In this document: piece by piece, positions 1 through 7,991 of the stretch
Position numbering within the stretch: position 1 is the stretch's first letter
Layout of the letters: every line of letters starts with the position of its first letter
Source: Nannocystis exedens
GTDB lineage: Bacteria > Myxococcota_A > Polyangia > Polyangiales > Polyangiaceae
Direction of reading: 5' to 3'
DNA: 64,000 nt
NCBI GenBank assembly: GCA_945861885.1
Contig: CAMAVR010000004.1
Coordinates: forward strand, 1-64,000
Notes under the pieces: model-generated
Database searches by the model: none
Seen by the model: the letters and a program-made list of their open reading frames with translations, nothing else
What the model was told of the DNA's origin: nothing
Position numbers and translations under genes: made by a program

Positions 1-60
1 GAGTTTTTCGTGATCGAGATTCATGAAGGATCATCGGCCACCGAAGAAAAAAGTTGCTAG
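1..60 (+). CDS. Possible C-terminal end of a gene cut by the window start
   Basis: Frame 1 is open from the first base to a TAG at 58-60 and gives about 19 residues rich in Glu and Ser ending in Lys-Ser-Cys. The other two plus-strand frames hit stops within 25 bases. This could be the tail of a plus-strand gene converging on the minus-strand ATPase gene at 121. The stretch is too short to recognise a family, and an open frame of this length can arise by chance. Confidence 0.2.
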   Translation, partial: EFFVIEIHEGSSATEEKSC

Positions 61-85
61 AAAACGCCACTGCCCATGAAAAAAA

Positions 86-120
86 CCGGGCACGTTTACG
101 GGCACGGGCACGTTTACGGG
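86..120. repeat. Dispersed GGGCAC/GTTTAC repeat, copy 1
   Basis: After a run of seven A (79-85) and CC, the sequence reads GGGCACGTTTAC (88-99), GGGCAC (100-105), GGGCACGTTTAC (106-117), GGG (118-120). The stop codon of the minus-strand ATPase gene (121-123) directly follows. The same arrangement, including the A run, recurs in opposite orientation at 62834-62868, and a related three-unit form lies at 45003-45041. It has no spacer/repeat alternation like a CRISPR and no coding role here, although it becomes coding at the other two sites. Confidence 0.85.
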
Positions 121-1302
121 TCAGAGGAGAAACTGAGTACAGGCCCTAACCAAAGACGCAATCTCCTCCCAAGGCGCAAACTGGCACGCATCGACCTTTT
201 GAGGCTCCATGATCGGCGCGAATACGCGGCCGTTTGCACCCGAATTTTTTTGCAAAAATGCGAGCATCAAAGCGGCGTCTGTTTTTACAATTCGCTCGGC
301 GTCCTTTAATTGAAATGCCGTGACGGGGCTATCGGGGCCATCTTCAATAAGGTGGATTATCTGCCGGCCTGGCGACCGATAGTAGTAAAATGCCTTTCGT
401 TTTTTGTCGGCGTAGGCATTTTTTGCCATCCTCTCGTTCATCAAAAAGATATGCAAACAGCGCATTTGAGACGCGCCGAGAAATTTGGCTACACCAGCGT
501 CGAGCGGCAGATAAATCGGTTTGCCGGTCCCCGAAGCATGCGGGTTTAGTTTTTGAAGGACGAAAAGCTCGCAAAGAATTTTGAGGTGTGTCTCAATCCG
601 CCTCGGGTCGACCCGAATATGCTTCGCCATTTCGGCACGAGATGGCTCTTCGAGTGTTGATGCGAGACGAATGAGCGCCGACGCGACATCTCCATCCGCA
701 CGCACGGACTGAAACTGATGCACGTCACGAAGACAAATCAGGTCAAGCCAATCCTGAATAAGCGCCTCACGCTCGTCCGATTCGCGCACTGAAAAAAAAC
801 CGGGCATCCCACCGTATTCCAGATACTGAAGGACCTCTTGTCGCCGAAAACTGTCACGCGGTTTGTCGATTTTTAGCGTCTCTCCGAGCGTCATCGGGAA
901 GAGGCGTATGCGCCCCATTCGCCCCGTCAGCGACTCTCGAATCTGCGCCATCCGTGAGAACTCGGTCGAACCAAGAATAAGATATCGCCCCGGCGTACGC
1001 CTTTGGTCGACCTCAAACTTGATCGCATCAAAAATCTCGGGAACTTTTTGCGCTTCGTCGATCACAAATGGGACGCTCTCTTCATGCCCCAAAAGAAAAG
1101 TTTGTGGAGCGCGCGTCGCGTCATTACGTGTCGCTAAGTGATCGAAGGAGCAGTAGTAGGCGTGCGGAAACGACTTCTTCAATAGCTCCCGCGCGAGATA
1201 GCTCTTCCCGGTCTGGCGCGCCCCTTGAATGGCAACGACAGGAAACAGCGACATCTTTTTTTGAAGGCGGTTGAACGACCACCTGTATCGAGCATGGGCC
1301 AC
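121..1302 (-). CDS. AAA+ ATPase, DUF4143-type
   Basis: This matches the family of P-loop ATPases with a C-terminal DUF4143 domain, which are common in accessory regions and whose substrate is mostly unknown. The start of the core reads FPVVAIQGARQTGKS (Walker A), followed by a Walker B-like stretch FVIDEAQKVPE and the YLILGSTEFS and LTGRMGRI motifs typical of the family. The C-terminal half is the divergent DUF4143 part. A GTG at 1302 is preferred because the family has about 15-20 residues before the Walker strand. An ATG at 1254 is the alternative. The open frame continues upstream into the next gene, but that part is low-complexity Arg-rich sequence and is probably not translated. A poly-C/poly-G inverted repeat lies just upstream, and the dispersed repeat touches the stop codon. 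Confidence 0.75.
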   Translation of the reverse strand: MAHARYRWSFNRLQKKMSLFPVVAIQGARQTGKSYLARELLKKSFPHAYYCSFDHLATRNDATRAPQTFLLGHEESVPFVIDEAQKVPEIFDAIKFEVDQRRTPGRYLILGSTEFSRMAQIRESLTGRMGRIRLFPMTLGETLKIDKPRDSFRRQEVLQYLEYGGMPGFFSVRESDEREALIQDWLDLICLRDVHQFQSVRADGDVASALIRLASTLEEPSRAEMAKHIRVDPRRIETHLKILCELFVLQKLNPHASGTGKPIYLPLDAGVAKFLGASQMRCLHIFLMNERMAKNAYADKKRKAFYYYRSPGRQIIHLIEDGPDSPVTAFQLKDAERIVKTDAALMLAFLQKNSGANGRVFAPIMEPQKVDACQFAPWEEIASLVRACTQFLL

Positions 1303-1308
1303 TTGCCC

Positions 1309-1365
1309 AATTAAACCCCCCCCATTTCCGACAGTCAACCGCTTAAATCGGGGGGGGTTTAAATT
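1309..1365 (-). terminator. Poly-C/poly-G inverted repeat, terminator-like
   Basis: Arms at 1309-1323 (AATTAAA then eight C) and 1350-1365 (eight G then TTTAAATT) can pair around a 26-base loop. It sits 3 bases beyond the stop of the Grx lipoprotein gene and just upstream of the ATPase gene. A downstream T-run is weak, so a terminator is an inference. It could also be a regulatory hairpin for the ATPase gene. Homopolymer tracts of eight are also prone to slippage. Confidence 0.5.
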
Positions 1366-1367
1366 GC

Positions 1368-2144
1368 CTACCTGCGCCCACCGAGGGCCGCTTCGATCGA
1401 CCCTGGGTCGAAACCGAGTAGTATTGTCCCTCGCACGTCGAGCACCGGGATCGACCCGCCTCGCATGCCCGCTGATACTAGTTTTCTGCGCATTTCGCGG
1501 TCGGCTGACGGGTCGGCTTCGATGTCTTTTTCTACGTACGGAATCCCTCTTCGTTTCAGGTAGGCCGCCGCTTGATGGCATGCGCCGCACCATTCGGCGC
1601 CGTAGATGATCACCGCCGCGCGGCGCGCGTTTGGCGCTTGGCTCCCAGGCTCGTCGGTGATGCGATCGCCTTCGCTCTCTTTGCCGCCAACCGGCCCGGG
1701 CTCCGCCGGCATGACCTGCTTGTTGTTTTTTTCGCGCCGTGAGACGGCCAACGCATCGAACTCAAGGCGCGTCATTCGCTTTGTCTGGTACGTGCCGTCG
1801 GCGCGCGAGTTTCGTAGATCGGCGACGACTACTTCGCCGTGAGGCTCATCGCGCCCTGGATCGTAAACGCGCACAGCATCGCGCCCCGCGAGCGGCACGT
1901 CAGTCACTTTCTCTTCTACGTGAAACTCCCCTTTTTCGTCGATCCACGAGAGCACGAGCCCGACCGAATCGTCTTTCACGACAACATCTGGCGCGGCGGT
2001 TACCGCCGTTTGCCCGGCCGTTTGCGCAGCGGTTTGCGCCGCGATCGGCGCAGCGGATGAACTGCACCGCTTCCAGCACCCGACCGAGGCGCATACCGCG
2101 ACGACGACGAGCGCAGATAACGAATTTCGAATCACATCGCTCAC
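1368..2144 (-). CDS. Lipoprotein with C-terminal glutaredoxin-like domain
   Basis: The GTG start overlaps the TGA of the upstream ABC-F gene (GTGA at 2141-2144), giving a 258-residue product. It begins with a hydrophobic signal segment and a lipobox (ASVGC), so it is probably a lipid-anchored envelope protein. The middle part (LSWIDEKGEFH) resembles the DUF4124-type N-domain of other exported proteins. The last 90 residues form a glutaredoxin/thioredoxin-like domain, with the redox site YGAEWCGACH and the cis-Pro segment GGSIPVLDV. A periplasmic disulfide or thiol role is inferred. The longer upstream reading of this frame was rejected because it lies inside the ABC-F gene and puts the signal peptide internally. 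Confidence 0.75.
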   Translation of the reverse strand: MSDVIRNSLSALVVVAVCASVGCWKRCSSSAAPIAAQTAAQTAGQTAVTAAPDVVVKDDSVGLVLSWIDEKGEFHVEEKVTDVPLAGRDAVRVYDPGRDEPHGEVVVADLRNSRADGTYQTKRMTRLEFDALAVSRREKNNKQVMPAEPGPVGGKESEGDRITDEPGSQAPNARRAAVIIYGAEWCGACHQAAAYLKRRGIPYVEKDIEADPSADREMRRKLVSAGMRGGSIPVLDVRGTILLGFDPGSIEAALGGRR

Positions 2145-4084
2145 GATAGCTCCTCCGACAGCGCCCCCCATTCGGACATCATCGCATCGACCTGCTTCGT
2201 CAAATCTTGCTCCTTTTTTGCCATTTCTGCGAGCTTTTCCCAATCGTCCGGGCACAAATCACGGAGCGCGACGCGCATCGTTTGAAGCACCTGTTCCCCC
2301 TCTGCAATCGCTTTCTCGAGCTCTTGCACGCGCCGCTTCTTTTTCTCGAGAACACGCGCTTCTTGCCGCTGCTGTTCGTACGCGCGCCTCTTCGCCTCTT
2401 CGCTCTTGTCGACCGACTTGTCGGGCTCGGCCACTTTCGCTCGCCTACCCGAGCCACCACCCGCTTCGCCATCGACATCATTTTTAGGCGTTTTCGAATC
2501 GATAAAATCGCGAAATGCACCGGGATAAATCTCTACAACACCGTCACGAACTTGAATAATCCGCGTCGCCACGTTTTCAAGAAAACGCCTGTCGTGCGAC
2601 ACGAAAAAAACCGTCCCTTCAAACGACACGAGCGCCTCTTCGAGAATTTCCGCCGCCGGAATATCGAGGTGGTTCGTAGGTTCGTCGAGAAACAGAAGAT
2701 TGCGCGGTTCAAGCAGCAGCTTCGCGAGCGCGAGGCGCGACCGCTCGCCCCCCGAAAATCCCGACACGACACGAAGCGTATCGTCGCCCCAAAAGCGAAA
2801 ACGCGCGAGGTACTGCCGCGCCGATTCGACCGTTAAATCGCCGCGAATTCGCCTAATTTCGTCGACTGGGGTGAGCGACGGATTTACGTCCCCTAGGTGC
2901 TGATCGAAGTACCCTTCTTGCAAGTTCGTCCCGCGCTTGACCTGCCCGCGATCGTCGAACGCGGCGCGATTCGCGATGATTTTTAGAAGCGTTGATTTGC
3001 CCGACCCGTTCGGTCCGACGATGCCTATCCGCTCTCCGCGGCGCACGAGAAGGTCGACCGCTTCAAACAGCTGACGCCCTCCTCGCGACGCCCCAAGCCC
3101 TTGCGCGTCGATCACGATGTCGCCAGTGCGCGCAGCCGGCACAAACCGAAACGCCACGCGCTCGGCGACGGCCCACACATCTTCGGGGCGTTCGACTCTA
3201 TCAAGCTTGTCGAGCATTTTTCGCCGACTCTGCGCCTGCTTCGTCTTTTGCCCGGCGATGTTGCGGCGAATAAAATCTTCCGTCTTCGCGACCATCGCCT
3301 GCTGACGCTCGACAAGCGCCCGCTCGCGCTCGAGATCCGACTCGCGCGCAACGATGTAATCGGTGTACTTCATCGGATAGGCGCGAAGGCCGCGGCTACC
3401 CAGCTCCAACGTGCGGTTCGACACATTGTCGAGAAATGCGCGGTCGTGCGACACCACAAGAACAGCGCCGCGAAACGACGCAAGATGGCGCTCGAGCCAC
3501 GCGATCGTATCGAGATCGAGGTGATTTGTCGGCTCGTCGAGAAGCAGAAGCTCGGGCTTCGTCGCAAGAACGACCCCCAAGTTCAAACGCCCGCGCTCGC
3601 CTCCCGAGAGCGATGCGACTGGCCTTGAGAGGTCGGCATCGGAAAAGCCGAGGTCGTGCGCGAGCATCCCGACTTCGCGTTCAAGCTCATCGCCTCGCGC
3701 GAGATGGTATCGATCGGTGACGTTGGCGAGATGTTCGAGCGCTTTCGCGTCGCCGCTCGCCGCACCGTGCTGCGCGGCGTGAAGCTCTTCGCGCAGCGCA
3801 ACAACGTCGCGGAAACCGGACAAAAACGCCCCAAGCACATCCCCCTCGGGCGGCACTTCGTGCGACTGACGGTAGTAGCCAACTTTGGCGCCGCGCCGAA
3901 TGACAGAAAGCCCCTGCTCCGGCTCGATCTCGCCCGCCACGATGCGCATCAACGTTGATTTGCCGGCGCCGTTCGGCGCAACGAGCGCCGCGCGTTCGCC
4001 AACATCGAGGCTAAATGTCACCGACTCGAAAAGAGTCCCCCCGGCAAAGCCGTAGCGCAGGTCGGCAGCTTGAAGAATCGTCAT
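2141..4084 (-). CDS. ABC-F family ATPase (Uup/YheS-like)
   Basis: This is a 647-residue protein with two ABC cassettes in one chain and no membrane segments. The first has Walker A APNGAGKST and signature LSGGERGRLNLG. The second has GPNGSGKST and FSGGERSRLALA. Both are followed by LDEPTNHLD Walker B motifs and SHDR switch histidines. The linker between cassettes is charged and helical, as in ABC-F proteins, which act on the ribosome E/P site. The last 110 residues form a Lys/Glu-rich coiled coil like the C-terminal extension of Uup. The exact subgroup (Uup, YheS, EttA) cannot be fixed by eye. It heads a coupled pair with the Grx lipoprotein gene. Confidence 0.9.
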   Translation of the reverse strand: MTILQAADLRYGFAGGTLFESVTFSLDVGERAALVAPNGAGKSTLMRIVAGEIEPEQGLSVIRRGAKVGYYRQSHEVPPEGDVLGAFLSGFRDVVALREELHAAQHGAASGDAKALEHLANVTDRYHLARGDELEREVGMLAHDLGFSDADLSRPVASLSGGERGRLNLGVVLATKPELLLLDEPTNHLDLDTIAWLERHLASFRGAVLVVSHDRAFLDNVSNRTLELGSRGLRAYPMKYTDYIVARESDLERERALVERQQAMVAKTEDFIRRNIAGQKTKQAQSRRKMLDKLDRVERPEDVWAVAERVAFRFVPAARTGDIVIDAQGLGASRGGRQLFEAVDLLVRRGERIGIVGPNGSGKSTLLKIIANRAAFDDRGQVKRGTNLQEGYFDQHLGDVNPSLTPVDEIRRIRGDLTVESARQYLARFRFWGDDTLRVVSGFSGGERSRLALAKLLLEPRNLLFLDEPTNHLDIPAAEILEEALVSFEGTVFFVSHDRRFLENVATRIIQVRDGVVEIYPGAFRDFIDSKTPKNDVDGEAGGGSGRRAKVAEPDKSVDKSEEAKRRAYEQQRQEARVLEKKKRRVQELEKAIAEGEQVLQTMRVALRDLCPDDWEKLAEMAKKEQDLTKQVDAMMSEWGALSEELS

Positions 4085-4106
4085 GAAAGTATTGATTGAG
4101 CGTGAG

Positions 4107-5411
4107 TTACCGAATCGAGTCTACAAGTGCCCGAACAGTGTCGTCGAAACGATGCTTCTCTGTGCCACTTTGTTGCAAAAATGCTTCTATTTTCGGCATT
4201 TTTTCGATTGCTTCGTCGAGGTCATGGTCGCCCCCTTTGGCGTATGCGCCCAGCGCGACAAGGTCACGTTTTTCTTCGAAAATCGCCAAAAATGCGCGCA
4301 ATTTACGCGCCGCTTCGGCCTGCTCTCTTGGCACAATGCCGGCCATGATACGCGAAAGCGAGCCGCAAATGTCGATCGCCGGGTAGCGGCCACGCGCCGC
4401 GATCGCGCGGTCGAGAACGATGTGGCCGTCGAGAATTCCGCGCACTTCGTCGGCGATCGGTTCGTCCATGTCGCCCCCCTCGACTAGCACGGTGTAGATC
4501 GCGGTGATCGACCCGCGCGCCGATTGGCCGCTCCGCTCAAGCAGGCGCGGAAGCATCGCAAACACGCTCGGTGGATACCCGCGGCGCGCCGGCGGCTCTC
4601 CCGCGGCGAGGCCAACTTCGCGCTGGGCGCGCGCGAACCGCGTGATCGAATCGACGAGCAGAAGGACGCGCCCCCCTTGATCGCGAAAGTGCTCCGCGTA
4701 CGCCGTTGCCACTTGCGCGGCGCGGAGTCGCTCGAGAGCCGAGGCGTCGCTCGTCGCCACGACGACGACACTTTTTTTTCGCCCTTCATCGCCGAGCGAG
4801 CGATTTAAAAATTCGCCGACTTCGCGCCCCCGCTCGCCGACTAGCGCGACGACAACGGCGTCGGCATCAACGCCGCGCGCGATGGCGCCGAGAAGCGTGC
4901 TTTTTCCTACGCCCGACCCGGCAAACAGGCCGACGCGCTGCCCTTCGCCGAGCGTTAAAAGGCCGTCGATTGCACGGATGCCTGTTGCAATCGGCCGCGC
5001 AATAGGGCTGCGATCGAGCGCGCTCGGCGGCGATGCGTCTACGACTACGATGTCGCCGCCGATTGGAGCGCCGCCATCGAGCGGGGCGCCGAGTGCGTCG
5101 ACGACGCGGCCGAGAAGCGATGACGATGCGCGAACGCGAAGCGGTCCGCCGGTCGATTCGACGTCGTCGTCGAGACCGACGCCCATGAGCGTGCCTAGCG
5201 GCATGGCGATCGCCTCGCCGCCTTCAAAGCCGACGACTTCGCATCGGAGTGGTTCGCCACGCCGACGCACGTTGAGAACATCGCCAATGCGCACGCCCGG
5301 CATGGTGCAGCGGAGGGCGAGGCCGGTTACGCTTCTCACGCGACCCGTGGGGCGAAGTGTCGTTGTCGCTGCCAGAACGGCGCGTACGGAGCTGATGTCG
5401 ATCGCATCCAT
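4107..5411 (-). CDS. Type III-type export ATPase (FliI/SctN family)
   Basis: This is a 434-residue hexameric-type rotary ATPase. After an N-terminal beta barrel it has a Walker A GSGVGKST (residues 165-172), a catalytic-Glu region VGERGREVGEF, and the family signature around DSITRFARAQREVG and PPARRGYPPSVFAMLPRLLER, which separates flagellar and injectisome export ATPases from F1-beta and Rho. In known systems it energises substrate unfolding and chaperone release at the export gate. No export gate, stator, chaperone, needle or flagellar gene is next to it: its neighbours are an ABC-F gene 22 bases downstream and dnaJ upstream. It is therefore either an outlier of a distant locus or a repurposed orphan. 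Confidence 0.85.
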   Translation of the reverse strand: MDAIDISSVRAVLAATTTLRPTGRVRSVTGLALRCTMPGVRIGDVLNVRRRGEPLRCEVVGFEGGEAIAMPLGTLMGVGLDDDVESTGGPLRVRASSSLLGRVVDALGAPLDGGAPIGGDIVVVDASPPSALDRSPIARPIATGIRAIDGLLTLGEGQRVGLFAGSGVGKSTLLGAIARGVDADAVVVALVGERGREVGEFLNRSLGDEGRKKSVVVVATSDASALERLRAAQVATAYAEHFRDQGGRVLLLVDSITRFARAQREVGLAAGEPPARRGYPPSVFAMLPRLLERSGQSARGSITAIYTVLVEGGDMDEPIADEVRGILDGHIVLDRAIAARGRYPAIDICGSLSRIMAGIVPREQAEAARKLRAFLAIFEEKRDLVALGAYAKGGDHDLDEAIEKMPKIEAFLQQSGTEKHRFDDTVRALVDSIR

Positions 5412-5476
5412 CAGCGGCGCTCTATTGCACCGATTCCGAGCGCCGGCACTGATTCTGGCGGCCAGGCCGTGTCCGG

Positions 5477-6571
5477 TTACCGGTGCCGGTCGCCGGTTGC
5501 CGACTTTCGCCTTGGCGGGGCTGCTTTTGCGCCTACTTCGGCTTCAAACTCGGCCAGCAGCTCGCGCGCTCGCGCCGACAATACCGTTGGCACATCGACC
5601 TGAACGACGACCAGAAGCGCCCCTCGACCGCGCCCATCTAGACGCGGAACACCTTCGTTTTTCAGGGTAAATACTGCCCCTGGCTGCGTTCCTACTGGCA
5701 CTTCGAGCGACGTTGTTGAATCGTCTTCTGTCGACAGCGTTGGCACCGTGATTGTTGCGCCGTTTGCCGCTGCGGTAAACGAAATGTGAACGCGCGTTAA
5801 AAGATCGGCCCCATCGCGCTCGAACCGGCGGTCTTCTTCGACATCGAGGTCGACGAAAAGATCGCCCGGCTGAATCCCCGGGCCGGATATCCCCTGCCCC
5901 GAGACGCGCAGGCGCTGCCCCGAATCGACACCGGCTGGGAATGTCACCGTCACTTTGCGTGTCCGCTCGACCGCGCCGTGCCCGCTGCACGATTTGCACG
6001 GGTTTTTGATGATATTGCCGCGCCCTTGGCACCGACCGCATGGCGACGAAAACATCACAAATCCGCGCGCGGTTGATACTTGCCCCGTCCCACGGCATTG
6101 CGCGCACGCTTCTGGTTTCGACCCTGTGGCTACGCCGGTTGCCGAGCAATCGTCGCATGCGACTGGCGCGCGCAGCGTCACTTCACGCTTCACGCCGAAA
6201 GCCGCCTCGCGCAGCGTCAACCGGATTTGAACGCGCAAATCGCCGCCGCGACGTTGGCGCGATTGGCCGAAGCCGCCCGAAAACATCTCGGAAAACATAT
6301 CTTGCATGTGACTGAAAACGTCACCTGCTCCGTCGAACCGTCCGCGTAGGCCGTCGTGGCCGAACTGGTCGTAGATCGAACGTTTTTCTTCGTCTGACAA
6401 AACTTGATACGCTTCGTTGATCTCTTTGAAGCGCACCTCTGCTTCGTGATCGCCTGGGTTGCGATCGGGGTGGTGCTTTAGCGCCTCGCGTTTGTACGCG
6501 CGCCGAATCTCTTCAGGGGCCGCGTCACGAGCACACCCGATGACCGTATAATAATCACGTTTTGTCGTCAT
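5477..6571 (-). CDS. dnaJ: Chaperone DnaJ (Hsp40), type I
   Basis: This is a 364-residue protein with the full type I layout: J-domain with HPD at residues 34-36, a short Gly/Phe-rich linker (GGFGQSRQRRGG), four CxxC zinc-binding repeats, then the two C-terminal beta domains. The first zinc repeat reads CDDCSATG instead of the usual CxxCxGxG, while the other three are normal (CAQCRGTG, CGRCQGRG, CKSCSGHG). It stimulates DnaK ATPase and holds unfolded clients in the cytoplasm. No dnaK or grpE lies nearby, so it may be one of several DnaJ paralogues. No CIRCE element was seen upstream. A TTGACA on the minus strand (complement of 6657-6662) lies about 90 bases ahead of the ATG. Confidence 0.93.
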   Translation of the reverse strand: MTTKRDYYTVIGCARDAAPEEIRRAYKREALKHHPDRNPGDHEAEVRFKEINEAYQVLSDEEKRSIYDQFGHDGLRGRFDGAGDVFSHMQDMFSEMFSGGFGQSRQRRGGDLRVQIRLTLREAAFGVKREVTLRAPVACDDCSATGVATGSKPEACAQCRGTGQVSTARGFVMFSSPCGRCQGRGNIIKNPCKSCSGHGAVERTRKVTVTFPAGVDSGQRLRVSGQGISGPGIQPGDLFVDLDVEEDRRFERDGADLLTRVHISFTAAANGATITVPTLSTEDDSTTSLEVPVGTQPGAVFTLKNEGVPRLDGRGRGALLVVVQVDVPTVLSARARELLAEFEAEVGAKAAPPRRKSATGDRHR

Positions 6572-6731
6572 CTATTCAGAACCGCCAACCCTCTCGCGCA
6601 CCCAAAACGGAAGCGCGCATCACGCGTGAACGCGAACGTAAATCGCCTCCGAAGTGTGTCAACGTCGCGGAGCGAAAAGTGCCTAAATTGGCCGTCTCAT
6701 TCTGAGTCAACGATGTGTGCTCAAGTAGGGA

Positions 6732-7991
6732 TTACAGCTTTCGGCCCTCGAGTTTTGCCTGTTCGAGCTCCGCGATCGCCCAGCGGCTTGTCTGAAGAGA
6801 CGCCTCGCGCTGCGCCAATTCAAGCGCCATTCGATCGAGTTTTTTGCCCATCTCGGCGAGGTCGGCCGCTTTTGCGTCGCCTGTGTCGCTGCGCGCCTCT
6901 TCGAGTTCACCGACGAGCTCTTGAACGAGCGCTTCGCGGCGTGCGAGCTCCCTCTCTAACGCTTTGACTTCGTGCGCTCGCTCTTGGAGCGCCGCTTCGA
7001 GCCGACCGAGCTCCTCAGACTCCGCTGAAACCGCTTCCGCGCCGCGGACCGCCTCTTCGAGCTGGGTGATACGCGCGCGAGCCGCGGCAAGCTCTGGGCT
7101 TTTGCGAATCATCCCGAGTTCGAGCTCGGCTTTTTGACGCGCCTTTTTCTCCTCCTCAACATCGCGTGTTAGCCGAAAGCCGCGATCGCGCTGACGCTGC
7201 AGCTCTTCTTCGAGCTTGCGAATGTCGTGTGTTAAACGCTCGGCGCGCACGTGGTTGTCGCCCGCTCGCGACTCTTCGCGCTTCAACTTCGTTGAAGTAT
7301 CGGCGAGCGCCTCTTCAAGCACGGGGACTTTTTTGATCACCTCTTCGACGGCAGGATCGGGCTTGTGAAACGCATCGCCTGGGAACTGAATGATCGAAAA
7401 CGACTCGCGGTCGAGGCGCGTTTGACTCGCTACCGCGATAAAACACTCGGGAGACGACGGGCGCTGCACAAGCTGCGTATCGACCGAAATTTGCGGCGCT
7501 TCGACACCAAGCTCTGCGAGCGCGACGCCGATGAACGGCACCTGACCGAGCATTCGAACATGAGCAAACTGGAGCGCGACGAGATCGAAAAAAGCGTAAT
7601 AATCGAGCGGCGATTTCCCGTCGTGAATCGGCATGGCGATGAGGGCGACGCCTGGGCCGACCACTTTGCGAAGGCGCGCGAGAATTGACGAGCTGTCGGG
7701 GAGCGCACCGATGTCGGGGACAATCGCGACATCAAACGCGCCGTCGCGAACGTTGAAATCGCTTTCGGGGAGTGGGAGCACGGTGAGCCCTCGCGCCCCG
7801 GGACGCGATGCATTGGCCCGCGCGCCGTCGGGATCGTACATGTGCACCATGCGGGCGCCGAGCGCGAGCATCCGCTCGCCAAAACCGAGCGTGCAGTCGC
7901 CCACGATCACCACCCGGCGCCCCGACGCAATCGGCTCCGCGTAAACGCAGAGAGCGTGGCTAGGGGGAATTCGCACTACTGAATCGGGCAT
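6732..7991 (-). CDS. Methyltransferase-like domain fused to a long coiled coil
   Basis: The first 200 residues look like a Rossmann class I methyltransferase fold. They have a glycine-containing strand RRVVIVGDCTLGFGERML, an acidic residue after the second strand (VHMYDPD), and a DGAFDVAIVPD segment. The SAM-binding loop is atypical (VGDCTLGFG rather than GxGxG), so enzymatic activity is uncertain. Residues 230-419 are almost pure heptad coiled coil, rich in Glu, Arg, Leu and Ala. The family is not recognised, and a scaffold or polarity role for the coil is only a guess. The gene overlaps the 3' end of the upstream membrane-protein gene by 32 bases, so the two are probably co-translated. Confidence 0.55.
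   Translation of the reverse strand: MPDSVVRIPPSHALCVYAEPIASGRRVVIVGDCTLGFGERMLALGARMVHMYDPDGARANASRPGARGLTVLPLPESDFNVRDGAFDVAIVPDIGALPDSSSILARLRKVVGPGVALIAMPIHDGKSPLDYYAFFDLVALQFAHVRMLGQVPFIGVALAELGVEAPQISVDTQLVQRPSSPECFIAVASQTRLDRESFSIIQFPGDAFHKPDPAVEEVIKKVPVLEEALADTSTKLKREESRAGDNHVRAERLTHDIRKLEEELQRQRDRGFRLTRDVEEEKKARQKAELELGMIRKSPELAAARARITQLEEAVRGAEAVSAESEELGRLEAALQERAHEVKALERELARREALVQELVGELEEARSDTGDAKAADLAEMGKKLDRMALELAQREASLQTSRWAIAELEQAKLEGRKL

Noticed and set aside
86..120. CRISPR-like array from the GGGCAC/GTTTAC repeats
   Set aside because: There are no unique spacers of 25-40 bases, units are 6-12 bases and adjacent, and no cas gene is near.
1255..1593. Extended N-terminus of the first ATPase
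   Set aside because: It is Arg/Pro/Ser-rich, crosses the poly-C/G inverted repeat and lies antiparallel in frame to no domain. It overlaps the coding part of the Grx lipoprotein on the same strand.
4107..6571. Type III secretion or flagellar gene cluster
   Set aside because: Only the ATPase is present; the neighbours are ABC-F and DnaJ genes.
6572..6731. CIRCE heat-shock operator upstream of dnaJ
   Set aside because: No TTAGCACTC/GAGTGCTAA inverted repeat is present in the gap.
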